A DNA stretch of 58,122 nucleotides, taken from the NCBI GenBank assembly GCA_024403255.1, contig JAKSSE010000003.1, positions 1 through 58,122 of the forward strand, given 5' to 3'. Positions 43,453-51,531 of the stretch are shown here, piece after piece. The position numbers and the translations under genes were made by a program. This DNA is from Lachnospiraceae bacterium (GTDB lineage: Bacteria > Bacillota > Clostridia > Lachnospirales > Lachnospiraceae). Position 1 is the stretch's first letter, and each line of letters begins with the position of its first letter. Below the pieces are notes generated by a model. The model made no database searches and was not told the origin of the DNA. It saw only the letters and a program-made list of their open reading frames with translations.

Positions 43453-44346
43453 ATGATTAGAACCTTTTCTTACACAATTTCAGAGGAAAATTTTGCCCCA
43501 ACCATCAATGATTTTCTTAAATCAAAGGATTTTGGTGCAAAAATTTTAACAGTTCTTAGACATACCCCAGGAGCAGTTCTTCTTAATAAAGAAGAAGTAT
43601 TGCTAAAAACTCCTATTCATGTAGGGGATTTAGTTGAAATCATTTGGAGGGAAGATACTTCCTCTGAGCATATTCCGCCCGTAAAACTTCCCTTGGATAT
43701 CGTCTATGAAGATGAGGACATAATGGTTATAAATAAACCTGCCAATATGCCAATTCATCCATCGTTAAATCATTATGAAAACACCTTGGGAAATGCGCTG
43801 GCTTTTTATTTTGAAGAAAAGGGTACTCCTTTTGTATTTAGATGCATAAATCGTCTGGATAAAAACACCACCGGCCTTACTTTGATTGCAAAAAACAGAG
43901 TTGCTGGCGGTATTTTATCTGCTTCCTTAGCTGATAAAAAGTCATCTGGCCTATTCCGCGAGTATCTTGCTATCTGCAGGGGCTCTATTTTGCCCTCGGA
44001 AGGAAAAATAACTGCTCCTATTTCAAGAGTTGACGGTTCCACCATTGAGCGAAAAATAGATTTCGAGAACGGCGAAGAAGCCATCACTAACTATAAAGTA
44101 ATAAACGAAAAAAATGGGTACAGCCTCGTCTCTTTAATCCTAGAAACAGGCCGCACCCATCAAATTCGCGTCCATATGAAGCACCTTGGTTACCCTCTTA
44201 TCGGCGATTATCTTTATAATCCCGATATGGAAAAAATGTCCCGCCAGGCCCTTCACTCTTATAAACTTAGCTTTATCCATCCTATATCAAAGGAACTACT
44301 GGAGTTTACTGCTCCCTTGCCTGCTGATATGGCCTGGATGAATTAG
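43453..44346 (+). CDS. RluA-family rRNA pseudouridine synthase
   Basis: A 297-residue enzyme with an N-terminal S4-like RNA-binding region (about 10-75) and the RluA catalytic domain. The catalytic Asp is in INRLDKNTTGLTLIAKN (near 136-152); DIMVINKPANMPIHPS (near 93-108) and ETGRTHQIRVHMKHLGYPL (near 231-249) are family motifs. It isomerises uridines in structural RNA; which site cannot be told. Its last 41 bases overlap the convergent channel gene. Confidence 0.93.
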   Translation: MIRTFSYTISEENFAPTINDFLKSKDFGAKILTVLRHTPGAVLLNKEEVLLKTPIHVGDLVEIIWREDTSSEHIPPVKLPLDIVYEDEDIMVINKPANMPIHPSLNHYENTLGNALAFYFEEKGTPFVFRCINRLDKNTTGLTLIAKNRVAGGILSASLADKKSSGLFREYLAICRGSILPSEGKITAPISRVDGSTIERKIDFENGEEAITNYKVINEKNGYSLVSLILETGRTHQIRVHMKHLGYPLIGDYLYNPDMEKMSRQALHSYKLSFIHPISKELLEFTAPLPADMAWMN

Positions 44347-45256
44347 ATTTTTTCTCCCAGTTTTTTTCCAAAATAATTCTTTCTAAATATTCTTCTGCCT
44401 CAAGCCCGGCATCATTTGCCTGCTCATCAAGCATCTGTCTTATATCCTTTTTGAAAGAAATCTGCTTGCTTGAAAGCTTAATTTTGGTGTACTGCTCAAC
44501 AAATCCCGCACTAACAATACCTGTTGGGATGGCAACGATTCCTACTCCCAAAACAGCAATGATAATCGCTACAATCTTTCCGCCAACCGTAATCGGATAA
44601 ATATCTCCGTATCCAACAGTGAGTACCGTCGACATCGCCCACCAGATTCCAGCAAACGCATTTGAAAAAGCTTCTGGCTGTGCATCATGTTCAAGCCCAT
44701 ACATACAAAGCGATGCTGCCAAAAGAAGCACAAACACCATAAAAAGTGATGATAGAATCTGATTCTTTTTCTCTGTTATTACCTCAGCTACAACATTAAA
44801 TGCATCCGACTGCTTATTTATTTGGAAAAGCCTTAATATTCTAACGACTCTAATCATCTTTAAAGCAACAAAACCGTTTGTAAAGATAATCGAAAAATAT
44901 GAAATTATCGCTAAAAGATCAACTATACCATAGAATGAAAATATAAAAAGAAATAGGGCCTTTGGCTGCATCTTCCCAGGATAAAGCAAATCACTCGTTG
45001 CCAGTCGTAATACATATTCCACAATAAAAATTATGGTCGTAACAAGCTCTATACCCTGAAAAACCGGGACAAACCCTGAAAACTTTTCAAAGGTATGAAG
45101 GAAGGTTACTACAATATTAAGTAGAATTACGACCGTAATAAAATAATCAAATGCTCGGCTCCAAAAATCTACTCTTGTACCGATTTGAATAATCTCAAAC
45201 GTACGACTTTTCAGTTCCTGTATGTCATTTTTTTTGTTTTTATTCATGTCTAACAT
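44306..45256 (-). CDS. Voltage-gated-type potassium channel
   Basis: A 316-residue six-helix ion channel. The S4-like helix carries spaced Arg (RVVRILRLFQIN, near 132-143), and the selectivity filter is TVGYGDIYP (near 217-225). A short cytoplasmic coiled tail follows. The helix-turn layout and length match bacterial Kv-type channels rather than KcsA. It starts with two near ATGs (45256 and 45247) after a weak ribosome site. Confidence 0.93.
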   Translation of the reverse strand: MLDMNKNKKNDIQELKSRTFEIIQIGTRVDFWSRAFDYFITVVILLNIVVTFLHTFEKFSGFVPVFQGIELVTTIIFIVEYVLRLATSDLLYPGKMQPKALFLFIFSFYGIVDLLAIISYFSIIFTNGFVALKMIRVVRILRLFQINKQSDAFNVVAEVITEKKNQILSSLFMVFVLLLAASLCMYGLEHDAQPEAFSNAFAGIWWAMSTVLTVGYGDIYPITVGGKIVAIIIAVLGVGIVAIPTGIVSAGFVEQYTKIKLSSKQISFKKDIRQMLDEQANDAGLEAEEYLERIILEKNWEKKSNSSRPYQQAREQ

Positions 45257-45267
45257 TTTTTGATCCT

Positions 45268-45290
45268 TTGGGGACGGGGTTTAGGGCTCA
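45268..45290 (+). repeat. GGGGACGGGG-type repeat, copy 1
   Basis: A 23-base sequence (starts TTGGGGACGGGGTTTAG) identical to 46370-46392. The pair brackets the YeiH transporter gene. The core GGGGACGG is shared with the REP-like repeats at 17963 and elsewhere. Confidence 0.7.
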
Positions 45291-45294
45291 TTAT

Positions 45295-46323
45295 TTACCA
45301 AATTCCTAATACATGCTGCATAATTAAGCTTACGCTAGTAATACCAATCCAACAACACGCACCGAGAAATAGTGGTTTTCCTCCAGTTTTTACCAATTTT
45401 ACAATATCAGTATTTAAGCCAATAGCTGCCATCGCCCAAACGATAAAGAACTTGCTCAAAGTTTTGATTGGACTAAACACACTTGCTGAAACGCCAAAGT
45501 GAATAGCAACTGTTGTAATTATAGATGCACCTATGAAATATAAAATGAAAAATGGGAAAATCTTACTAAGGTTTACTTTTTGTCCATTTGAGCTTTCTTT
45601 TTTACTTCGATACAATGCCAAAACAAGAGTGATAGGTATGATGGCAAGAGTTCTTGTTAATTTTACTGTAACAGCCTTGTCCAAAGTAGCTGTTCCAAGC
45701 GACCACATGCTATCCCAGGTTGAAGCAGCAGCTGTAACTGACGATGTATCATTGACAGCAGTTCCTGCAAAAATACCAAAGGCATCTCCACTTGTAATAC
45801 TAAATCCTAAAAACTTACCTAAAATTGGAAATAGGATTGCCGCAAGCACATTATAGAAAAATATAACAGAAATAGCCTGAGCAACTTCCTCATCATCAGC
45901 ATCAATTACAGGTGCTGTTGCAGCGATTGCAGATCCTCCGCATATAGAAGAACCTACGCCAACAAGTGTAGAAATCTTAGATGGGACCTTTAATGCCTTA
46001 TGAATTACAAACGCTACAAAAAGAGATGTTGCTATTGTACATACAATAATTGGAAGTGACTGCACACCAGTTTCCGCTATTACTCCAAGATTAAGACCAA
46101 ATCCCAAAAGCACAACCGCCCACTGAAGAATTTTCTTCGAAGTAAACTTTATACCTGCGTCAAAATCACCTTTTTCTTTAAAAAAGATAGTAACAACCAT
46201 TCCCACAAGAATTGCAATTACTGCTCCGCCTATAATAGGAAACATCTTTCCCAATATCCAGGATGGAACAGCGATAATTAAACATAACAAAAGTCCTTTA
46301 TAATTTGTTTTTATAAAATTCAT
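45295..46323 (-). CDS. YeiH/UPF0324-family putative sulfate or anion exporter
   Basis: A 342-residue membrane protein with about ten helices. The repeated small-residue motifs [20 protein letters not shown] (near 121-140) and [19 protein letters not shown] (near 187-205) are typical of YeiH proteins. The family is annotated as putative sulfate exporters and its substrate is uncertain. Ribosome site AAGGAG. It is flanked by a direct 23-base repeat. Confidence 0.88.
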   Translation of the reverse strand: MNFIKTNYKGLLLCLIIAVPSWILGKMFPIIGGAVIAILVGMVVTIFFKEKGDFDAGIKFTSKKILQWAVVLLGFGLNLGVIAETGVQSLPIIVCTIATSLFVAFVIHKALKVPSKISTLVGVGSSICGGSAIAATAPVIDADDEEVAQAISVIFFYNVLAAILFPILGKFLGFSITSGDAFGIFAGTAVNDTSSVTAAASTWDSMWSLGTATLDKAVTVKLTRTLAIIPITLVLALYRSKKESSNGQKVNLSKIFPFFILYFIGASIITTVAIHFGVSASVFSPIKTLSKFFIVWAMAAIGLNTDIVKLVKTGGKPLFLGACCWIGITSVSLIMQHVLGIW

Positions 46324-46369
46324 TTTCTGCTCCTTAGTTTTTTATGTATTTTAGCACAAATTTGAACCC

Positions 46370-46392
46370 TTGGGGACGGGGTTTAGGGCTCA
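46370..46392 (+). repeat. GGGGACGGGG-type repeat, copy 2
   Basis: Identical to 45268-45290 over 23 bases. This copy is further enclosed by an 8-base inverted repeat (GAACCCTT ... AAGGGTTC, 46364-46403), so it can form a hairpin. A variant third copy lies at 48373. Confidence 0.7.
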
Positions 46393-46426
46393 AAAAAGGG
46401 TTCGTAGGAATTTTCCTACAAAAATT

Positions 46427-46466
46427 AACAGGAGCAGTAATCGTAATTGCGAGTACTGCTCCTGTT
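46427..46466. terminator. Terminator of the HepT/MNT operon
   Basis: A 13-bp perfect stem (AACAGGAGCAGTA with TACTGCTCCTGTT) and 14-base loop; on the minus strand it is followed by AATTTTTG. It lies 35 bases past the hepT-type gene. Confidence 0.85.
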
Positions 46467-46501
46467 CTCTTTTGCTCTGGTCTAAGATTCATTATTATCA
46501 A

Positions 46502-46846
46502 CTATTCGTCTCCTGATATCTCTTCTATCAAGCTCAACATTTCTGGTATATCGTTTTTTAAAGTGTCATATACTATATCCAAAACAACATTCCCGTAATC
46601 ATGAACTATTCTATTTCGTAGACCATATAATGCATTCCAGGGCACCTTATCATTTTTATTTCTATATTCTTCAGACAATCTTTTTGCATTTTCTGATATC
46701 TGAATCATTCTAAATAACATAGAATCTAGCAGAACTTCGTCATTTTCCAATTCTGTTTGCTCTACATCCGCCATATGTGAAATAATGAAATTTAGATCTT
46801 GTCTGATTTTTTGAATAAAATAACTATCATCTTTTTTATTATCCAT
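46502..46846 (-). CDS. HepT-like (DUF86) toxin
   Basis: A 114-residue helical HEPN protein. It has the HEPN RNase signature R-x4-H in RNRIVHDYG (near 82-90), which in HepT/MntA systems is the site modified (AMPylated) by the MNT partner. It overlaps the MNT gene by 8 bases. The pair is therefore a type VII toxin-antitoxin system, with this as the toxin. Confidence 0.9.
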   Translation of the reverse strand: MDNKKDDSYFIQKIRQDLNFIISHMADVEQTELENDEVLLDSMLFRMIQISENAKRLSEEYRNKNDKVPWNALYGLRNRIVHDYGNVVLDIVYDTLKNDIPEMLSLIEEISGDE

Positions 46847-47306
46847 AAATCTTTATTCCATCCTTTAAAATTTCTTTAGTAAGCTCCAGATTGTCTTTAA
46901 GCTGTGATAAATTTAGTGCATCTATTTTTTTCTTTAACCCATTTCTTAATTCTTCAATCATGCCAAAATATTTTAAACCTTTTAAATCGGAAGATATCAA
47001 TAAATCTATATCACTATCTTCTTTCGCTAATCCTTTTGCATATGAACCAAATAGGTAGACATATTCAATAGGATACTTTTCAAAAATATCTGAACAGATT
47101 CCTTCTATATCTTCTAAATCTAAAATGCCATGTTCTTCATCTATAGGGTTGATGCTTTTTAGCTTTTCTAATATGTAATTATATTTTATTGTATTTCGCT
47201 TTGTCTCATCATTTTCATAAGACTTATAAGAACGCAAAGATATACCTACTAAATCAGCTACCTCTTTTTGCGTCAGCTTTTTTTCAATTCTTAGTTCTTT
47301 TAGCAT
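46839..47306 (-). CDS. HTH-fused MNT-type nucleotidyltransferase antitoxin
   Basis: 155 residues from the ATG at 47306. Residues 1-50 form an Xre-type helix-turn-helix (LTQKEVADLVGISLRSYKSYEN), and the rest is a minimal nucleotidyltransferase with GSYAKGLAKEDSDIDLLI (near 90-107), the G-S-x10-D-x-D motif. The MNT enzyme in this family neutralises HepT by adding AMP to it. The added DNA-binding domain would make the antitoxin its own repressor. Two matching palindromes lie in its promoter. Confidence 0.88.
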   Translation of the reverse strand: MLKELRIEKKLTQKEVADLVGISLRSYKSYENDETKRNTIKYNYILEKLKSINPIDEEHGILDLEDIEGICSDIFEKYPIEYVYLFGSYAKGLAKEDSDIDLLISSDLKGLKYFGMIEELRNGLKKKIDALNLSQLKDNLELTKEILKDGIKIYG

Positions 47307-47326
47307 GTTTTGTTTCTTGTATATAC

Positions 47327-47378
47327 ATTGTAGTGCAAAATTTGCACTTTTACAATACTCCGGGTGCAAATTTTGCAC
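47327..47378 (-). promoter_or_regulatory. Promoter and paired operators of the HepT/MNT operon
   Basis: On the minus strand TTGTAA (47350-47355) and TACAAT (47327-47332) are 17 bases apart. A perfect palindrome AGTGCAAAATTTGCACT (47332-47348) fills the spacer, and a second (GTGCAAATTTTGCAC, 47364-47378) lies upstream. Their centres are 31 bases apart, about three helical turns, which suits cooperative binding by the HTH antitoxin. Confidence 0.8.
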
Positions 47379-47500
47379 TTTTGCAAACATACCTGTGGTT
47401 CTTTGTGGAGGTTTGGGTTCATCATTTTATTCAAACATTGTGGAGATATCCATAATATGCTATTATCAAATCACTTTTTTACACAAAGGAGAGAGCATAA

Positions 47501-48361
47501 ATGAAGAAAAAACTATTAATTCCACTTGTGTCATTTTCAATTATTATGACATTTATAGGATGCGGTGCAAAACAGGAAGCGGCCACTCCAGAACCTGAAG
47601 CAGGTTTGAAAGAGGCTACTGAAGAAACCGCAAAGGAAGATTCCTCTGATACTTCTATCGATTCTGACTCTTCTTACATTGAATCAATTGGAGGCAAATT
47701 AATTACTGGCTATAATGAACCTTTCTGCAGATATTCTAAAGACTTTTACTATTTTTATAATCCTGATGATAACAGCAGAGATTATTCACCTGCTGGATAT
47801 TCCTTTAATGATACAAATGAAGATTTCTACACTCAAACTAGTATAAGTCATATAACATATGAAGACTCGGATCCTGGATTTGTTGATGTCACTGTAGACG
47901 GAGGTACATATGCATATGTTACAATTTTAGGTGACTCCGCAGCAGAATTAGAGGAAAAAGGCTATTTCGCTATGATAGAGTTGCCAGTATTATACCTATC
48001 AAATAAATACACCGGTGAAATTTATACATTTCCAACACAAATAGACGAAAATGGAAACTTTACTGGCGAGGGTGAAGCAGATATTGAATATGATAATAAT
48101 ACCTACCATATTTCCTACACGTATAATGGTTCTTCTACTTTTGGCGTCTTGCAGGACTGGACGGATTACGAAGGAACAACTCAAATACAAATGATAGATC
48201 GTCACTTCAAGCATACATACACAATCCATATGCCTTCCGATTGCGATGTATTATGCATTTCAGATACTAATGCTCTGACTGAAGTAGACAAAGTTGAAGC
48301 CGGTGACTTTGTGATGGATATAAAAGCCGCATACGAAAACTACTACAAAGACAAAAATTAA
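47501..48361 (+). CDS. Lipoprotein of unknown function
   Basis: A 286-residue secreted lipoprotein: lipobox FIGCG (Cys 21), Ala/Glu/Ser-rich acidic linker to about residue 62, then a beta-rich domain with many aromatics (KDFYYFYNPDDNSRDYSPAG, then ITYEDSDPGFVDVTVDGG and further). No family recognised. A strong ribosome site (AAAGGAGAGAG) precedes the ATG. It is a single gene between the toxin-antitoxin operon and the rubrerythrin. Confidence 0.75.
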   Translation: MKKKLLIPLVSFSIIMTFIGCGAKQEAATPEPEAGLKEATEETAKEDSSDTSIDSDSSYIESIGGKLITGYNEPFCRYSKDFYYFYNPDDNSRDYSPAGYSFNDTNEDFYTQTSISHITYEDSDPGFVDVTVDGGTYAYVTILGDSAAELEEKGYFAMIELPVLYLSNKYTGEIYTFPTQIDENGNFTGEGEADIEYDNNTYHISYTYNGSSTFGVLQDWTDYEGTTQIQMIDRHFKHTYTIHMPSDCDVLCISDTNALTEVDKVEAGDFVMDIKAAYENYYKDKN

Positions 48362-48372
48362 TCATCTACTCT

Positions 48373-48393
48373 GGGGACGGGGTTTGTGGTTCA
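48373..48393 (+). repeat. GGGGACGGGG-type repeat, variant copy 3
   Basis: GGGGACGGGGTTTGTGGTTC is a diverged relative of the two 23-base copies at 45268 and 46370. It follows a lipoprotein stop codon and precedes a terminator. Confidence 0.55.
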
Positions 48394-48400
48394 TTAATAA

Positions 48401-48447
48401 AAAAAGCATGATTACGGAAAACGAACGTTACCATAATCATGCTTTTT
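48401..48447. terminator. Bidirectional terminator between lipoprotein and rubrerythrin genes
   Basis: AAAAAGCATGATTA pairs with TAATCATGCTTTTT, a 14-bp perfect stem with a 19-base loop. Confidence 0.9.
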
Positions 48448-48488
48448 AAATATTACTATATCTAACAGACAGGCGTCCAAAAGGAAAC

Positions 48489-49076
48489 TTATTTAAAGTA
48501 TCTATCCAAAAATCCCTTAAGTGCCTTGCCATGTCTTGCTTCATCGCGTGACATTTCCATAACGGTATCAGCAATGGCGTTTGCGCCATTCTTTCTGCAG
48601 CACTCTGCAAGATCAAACTTACCCTGAGTAGCACCGAACTCACAGTCAACTCTCCAAGCAAGGTTGTCTTTTGTGGTAGCCTTCATGTTTGGCTCAAGAT
48701 CCTCGCCAAGAAGCTCTGCGAATTTAGCTGCATGCTCAGCCTCTTCAAAGGCTGCTTTCTCCCAATAAAGACCGATTTCTGGGTAACCCTCACGATGTGC
48801 AATGCGAGCCATGCAAAGGTACATACCTACTTCTGAACACTCACCCTTGAAGTTTGCCATAAGCTGCTCAAAGATGTACTTCTTATCTTCTTCTGAAATT
48901 TCTGGATTGTTCTTTACAGTTTTTGCATAAACACCGTATTCATGCTCTGCAGCAAGCTTAAGCTCGCCCTGAACCTCTTTGAATTTATCTCCTGAAACGT
49001 GACAAACTGGGCATTCAGCTGGTGGGTTGTCACCCTCATGAATATAACCACATACTGGACATACATATTTTGCCAT
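48489..49076 (-). CDS. Reverse rubrerythrin (NADH peroxidase component)
   Basis: A 195-residue protein. The rubredoxin-like iron site is at the N-terminus (CPVCGYIHEG and CPVCHVSG, near 6-33), before the four-helix ferritin-like di-iron domain (E-x-x-H patterns, such as EEAEHAAKFAELL and SRDEARHGKALKGFL). This reversed order defines the clostridial reverse rubrerythrins, which reduce peroxide in oxygen-exposed anaerobes. Ribosome site AAGGAGG. Strong evidence for an obligate anaerobe. Confidence 0.95.
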   Translation of the reverse strand: MAKYVCPVCGYIHEGDNPPAECPVCHVSGDKFKEVQGELKLAAEHEYGVYAKTVKNNPEISEEDKKYIFEQLMANFKGECSEVGMYLCMARIAHREGYPEIGLYWEKAAFEEAEHAAKFAELLGEDLEPNMKATTKDNLAWRVDCEFGATQGKFDLAECCRKNGANAIADTVMEMSRDEARHGKALKGFLDRYFK

Positions 49077-49243
49077 TTTTTATTCCTCCTTTTCAAAATT
49101 TATATTAAATAAACAATATACATCAATTATAGAGAAATATGGGTTTTTTTCAACACCCCACACACTAGATGTCTTTGAACTTTTTGACCATAAATCTCTT
49201 ATTTCTATAGTCATTTTACCGAAAATTTGATAAAATCACCTCT

Positions 49244-50350
49244 ATGAGACAAAGTGCCTATTATTACCATACAAACATATCAGGCATCGACTTTCTCCTG
49301 CCTTTCGGGCAGGCCGTTTTTGCGAAAAAAAAGGCCATTTCTATAAATCGCACAGGCCTTTTAATTTGGTATCTTCTTTCAAATCCGATGAATGCAGACT
49401 CACTCATTCGTAGGTTGGGTGTTGAGCTTGGATTTGATGGACCCATTCCTGTGAATTTTTCCACTGACACAAAGCTATATATCGACAGCCTTTTTGAACA
49501 GGGCATTATTGTTGATGAAAAAAAAGAAAAGTCTGCTTCTAGTATCAGTGATTTTAGAAATCCTTATAAATGCGAAAAACTCCACGTAGAAGACTACGGA
49601 ATCAACATGATGAATTGGGATCCCGTGGTTTACATAACCTCGGATCACGAGATTACCACTAACGGCTCTATCAAGGTCTACAGCCATGACGGGCTTGAAA
49701 TATTTGATACTGCCAGAGAATTTCTCTTTCTTTTTGAAAATAATCAGGATATTTGGGGTATTTCGTTAACACATGATGGCAATAAGTTAACATTTTTTGT
49801 AAAACCGGACTCTGATCGTAACTCAGAATCTTTTAAAAATGAACTTTTTGAAACATTAACAAAACCTTATCTTTACAGCATTCAGGAGTATAATACATTC
49901 CTTTTGCACTCGTCTTCTATAATAAAAGATGATGAGGCTTACCTTTTCCTTGGTCCAGCTGGCACAGAAAAGAATAAACATGCCAAATTATGGGCTGAAA
50001 ATCTGAATGCGAAGATAGGAAACCCTAATCGAAACCTTGTAACAATTGTAGACCACGAGCCTACTCTTATAAATTCCCCTTGGAATAAACTTAGCACTGG
50101 CACAGACGCAAAATTAAAGGGTATCATTTTATTACATAATGGTCCGAGCAATTTAATTGACGCTATGCCTGAAGACAAAATACTTCTTAGACTTTGGCAA
50201 CACACAGCTTCACCTCTTTGGACTTCCTCTGGTGCTGAAAAAAGCCTTATGCTCTATGAAAAATTCAGAGAAAAAATACCGGTGCACATGTTATCATGCA
50301 CACCGGACACAAATTCTTTTGAAATACTAAAAGATTTATATAATTTATAA
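49244..50350 (+). CDS. PqqD-like (RRE) domain fused to a degenerate HPr-kinase-like domain
   Basis: A 368-residue protein. Residues 1-90 form a PqqD-like domain (FLLPFGQAVFAKKKAISINRTGLLIWYLL), the fold used as leader-peptide recognition element in RiPP pathways. Residues about 205-365 resemble HPr-kinase/PEPCK-type proteins: NTFLLHSSSIIKDDEAYLF, then the P-loop as GPAGTEKNKHAKLW where the usual form is GPSGxGKSTHAKLW, and SPWNKLSTG. Loss of the Gly and Ser/Thr suggests an inactive or altered kinase. No precursor or modifying enzyme is adjacent. The -10-like TAAAAT ends 7 bases before the ATG; no ribosome site. Confidence 0.7.
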   Translation: MRQSAYYYHTNISGIDFLLPFGQAVFAKKKAISINRTGLLIWYLLSNPMNADSLIRRLGVELGFDGPIPVNFSTDTKLYIDSLFEQGIIVDEKKEKSASSISDFRNPYKCEKLHVEDYGINMMNWDPVVYITSDHEITTNGSIKVYSHDGLEIFDTAREFLFLFENNQDIWGISLTHDGNKLTFFVKPDSDRNSESFKNELFETLTKPYLYSIQEYNTFLLHSSSIIKDDEAYLFLGPAGTEKNKHAKLWAENLNAKIGNPNRNLVTIVDHEPTLINSPWNKLSTGTDAKLKGIILLHNGPSNLIDAMPEDKILLRLWQHTASPLWTSSGAEKSLMLYEKFREKIPVHMLSCTPDTNSFEILKDLYNL

Positions 50351-51529
50351 ATATTCTTTTGCTAATGCTTCAAATGCTGATAATGATCTTTCAATTCTCT
50401 CTGTTGGAACACAGTAAGATATTCTAGCATGCGAAGGACATCCAAATCCAGTTCCAGGCACGATCAGAAGATCGTGCTTTTTTGCGGCCTCGCAAAAAGC
50501 AATATCATCTTCATCCAAGGTTCTCGGGAACATATAGAAAGTTCCACCTGGCTCTACTACTGAATACCCCATACTGGTAAGACCCTTCATAAGAAGATTC
50601 TTGTTGGTCTCATATATTGAAATATCTGCCGTCTCGTTAGCGCACATAGCACAAACTCTTTGGAAAAGTCCAGGCGCATTAACATATCCTAAAGATCTTC
50701 CAGCTCCAGCAACTGCTGCATAAACCATCTTGCTATCTGTTACCTGGTCAGGAACTAAAACATATCCCATTCTTTCACCTGGAAGCGAAAGTGATTTTGA
50801 CCATGAATAGCAAACAATGGAATCCTTGTAATATTTTGGAAGATAAGGAACATTTACTCCGTTAAATGCAATTTCTCTGTATGGTTCATCGGCTATAAGA
50901 TAAATTGGCTCTCCTCTTTTATTTGACTTATCTTCTAATAATGCAGAAAGCTTCTTTATAGTTTCTTCTGAATATACAACACCACTTGGGTTATTAGGTG
51001 AGTTTACAATCACAGCCTTTGTCTTTGGTGTAATGTTTTTTTCAAGTTCCTCAAAATCAATCTGAAAAGCCTTGGTATCTGCCTTAATTACTTTGCAGAC
51101 TGCACCCGCTCCCTCGATAAAAACTTTATATTCTGGGAAATATGGGGCAAAAACTATTACTTCATCACCTGGATTGCAAAGACCATTAAGACAACAACAA
51201 AGGGCTGCAGCAGCACCTACGGTCATGTATAAATTGTCTTTATTATAATTTACGACAAATCTTTTGTTTATTGAATCAATAAGCATCTGACGAACGCCAG
51301 CATCTCCCTGTGCACTGGTATAACCATGCAAAACTACTGGATCCAGCTCGTCTATTAACTTTTTTGCTGTTGCATTTACTATTTCTGGAGATGGAACACT
51401 TGGGTTTCCAATGGAAAAATCAAATACATTTTCTGCACCTACTTCTGCGGCACGCATCTTTCCATACTCAAAGAGTTCTCTTATTACGGAACGCTGTGTT
51501 CCAAGACCTACCATTCTTTCGTTAAGCAT
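50345..51529 (-). CDS. Class I/II pyridoxal-phosphate aminotransferase
   Basis: A 394-residue aminotransferase of the aspartate-type fold I. NSPNNPSGVVYS (near 174-185), the Tyr-region LIADEPYREI (near 210-219), the PLP Lys in SWSKSLSLPGERMGYV (near 241-256) and the C-terminal Arg in ARISYCV (near 370) are conserved. It likely transfers amino groups between amino acids and 2-oxo acids; substrate not determinable. It overlaps the convergent PqqD-like gene by 6 bases and is 2 bases after the GGDEF gene. Ribosome site AGAGGA. Confidence 0.9.
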   Translation of the reverse strand: MLNERMVGLGTQRSVIRELFEYGKMRAAEVGAENVFDFSIGNPSVPSPEIVNATAKKLIDELDPVVLHGYTSAQGDAGVRQMLIDSINKRFVVNYNKDNLYMTVGAAAALCCCLNGLCNPGDEVIVFAPYFPEYKVFIEGAGAVCKVIKADTKAFQIDFEELEKNITPKTKAVIVNSPNNPSGVVYSEETIKKLSALLEDKSNKRGEPIYLIADEPYREIAFNGVNVPYLPKYYKDSIVCYSWSKSLSLPGERMGYVLVPDQVTDSKMVYAAVAGAGRSLGYVNAPGLFQRVCAMCANETADISIYETNKNLLMKGLTSMGYSVVEPGGTFYMFPRTLDEDDIAFCEAAKKHDLLIVPGTGFGCPSHARISYCVPTERIERSLSAFEALAKEYL

Positions 51530-51531
51530 CT

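Noticed and set aside
45268..46392. Composite transposon around the YeiH gene
   Set aside because: The flanking 23-base sequences are direct repeats with no transposase and no visible target duplication.
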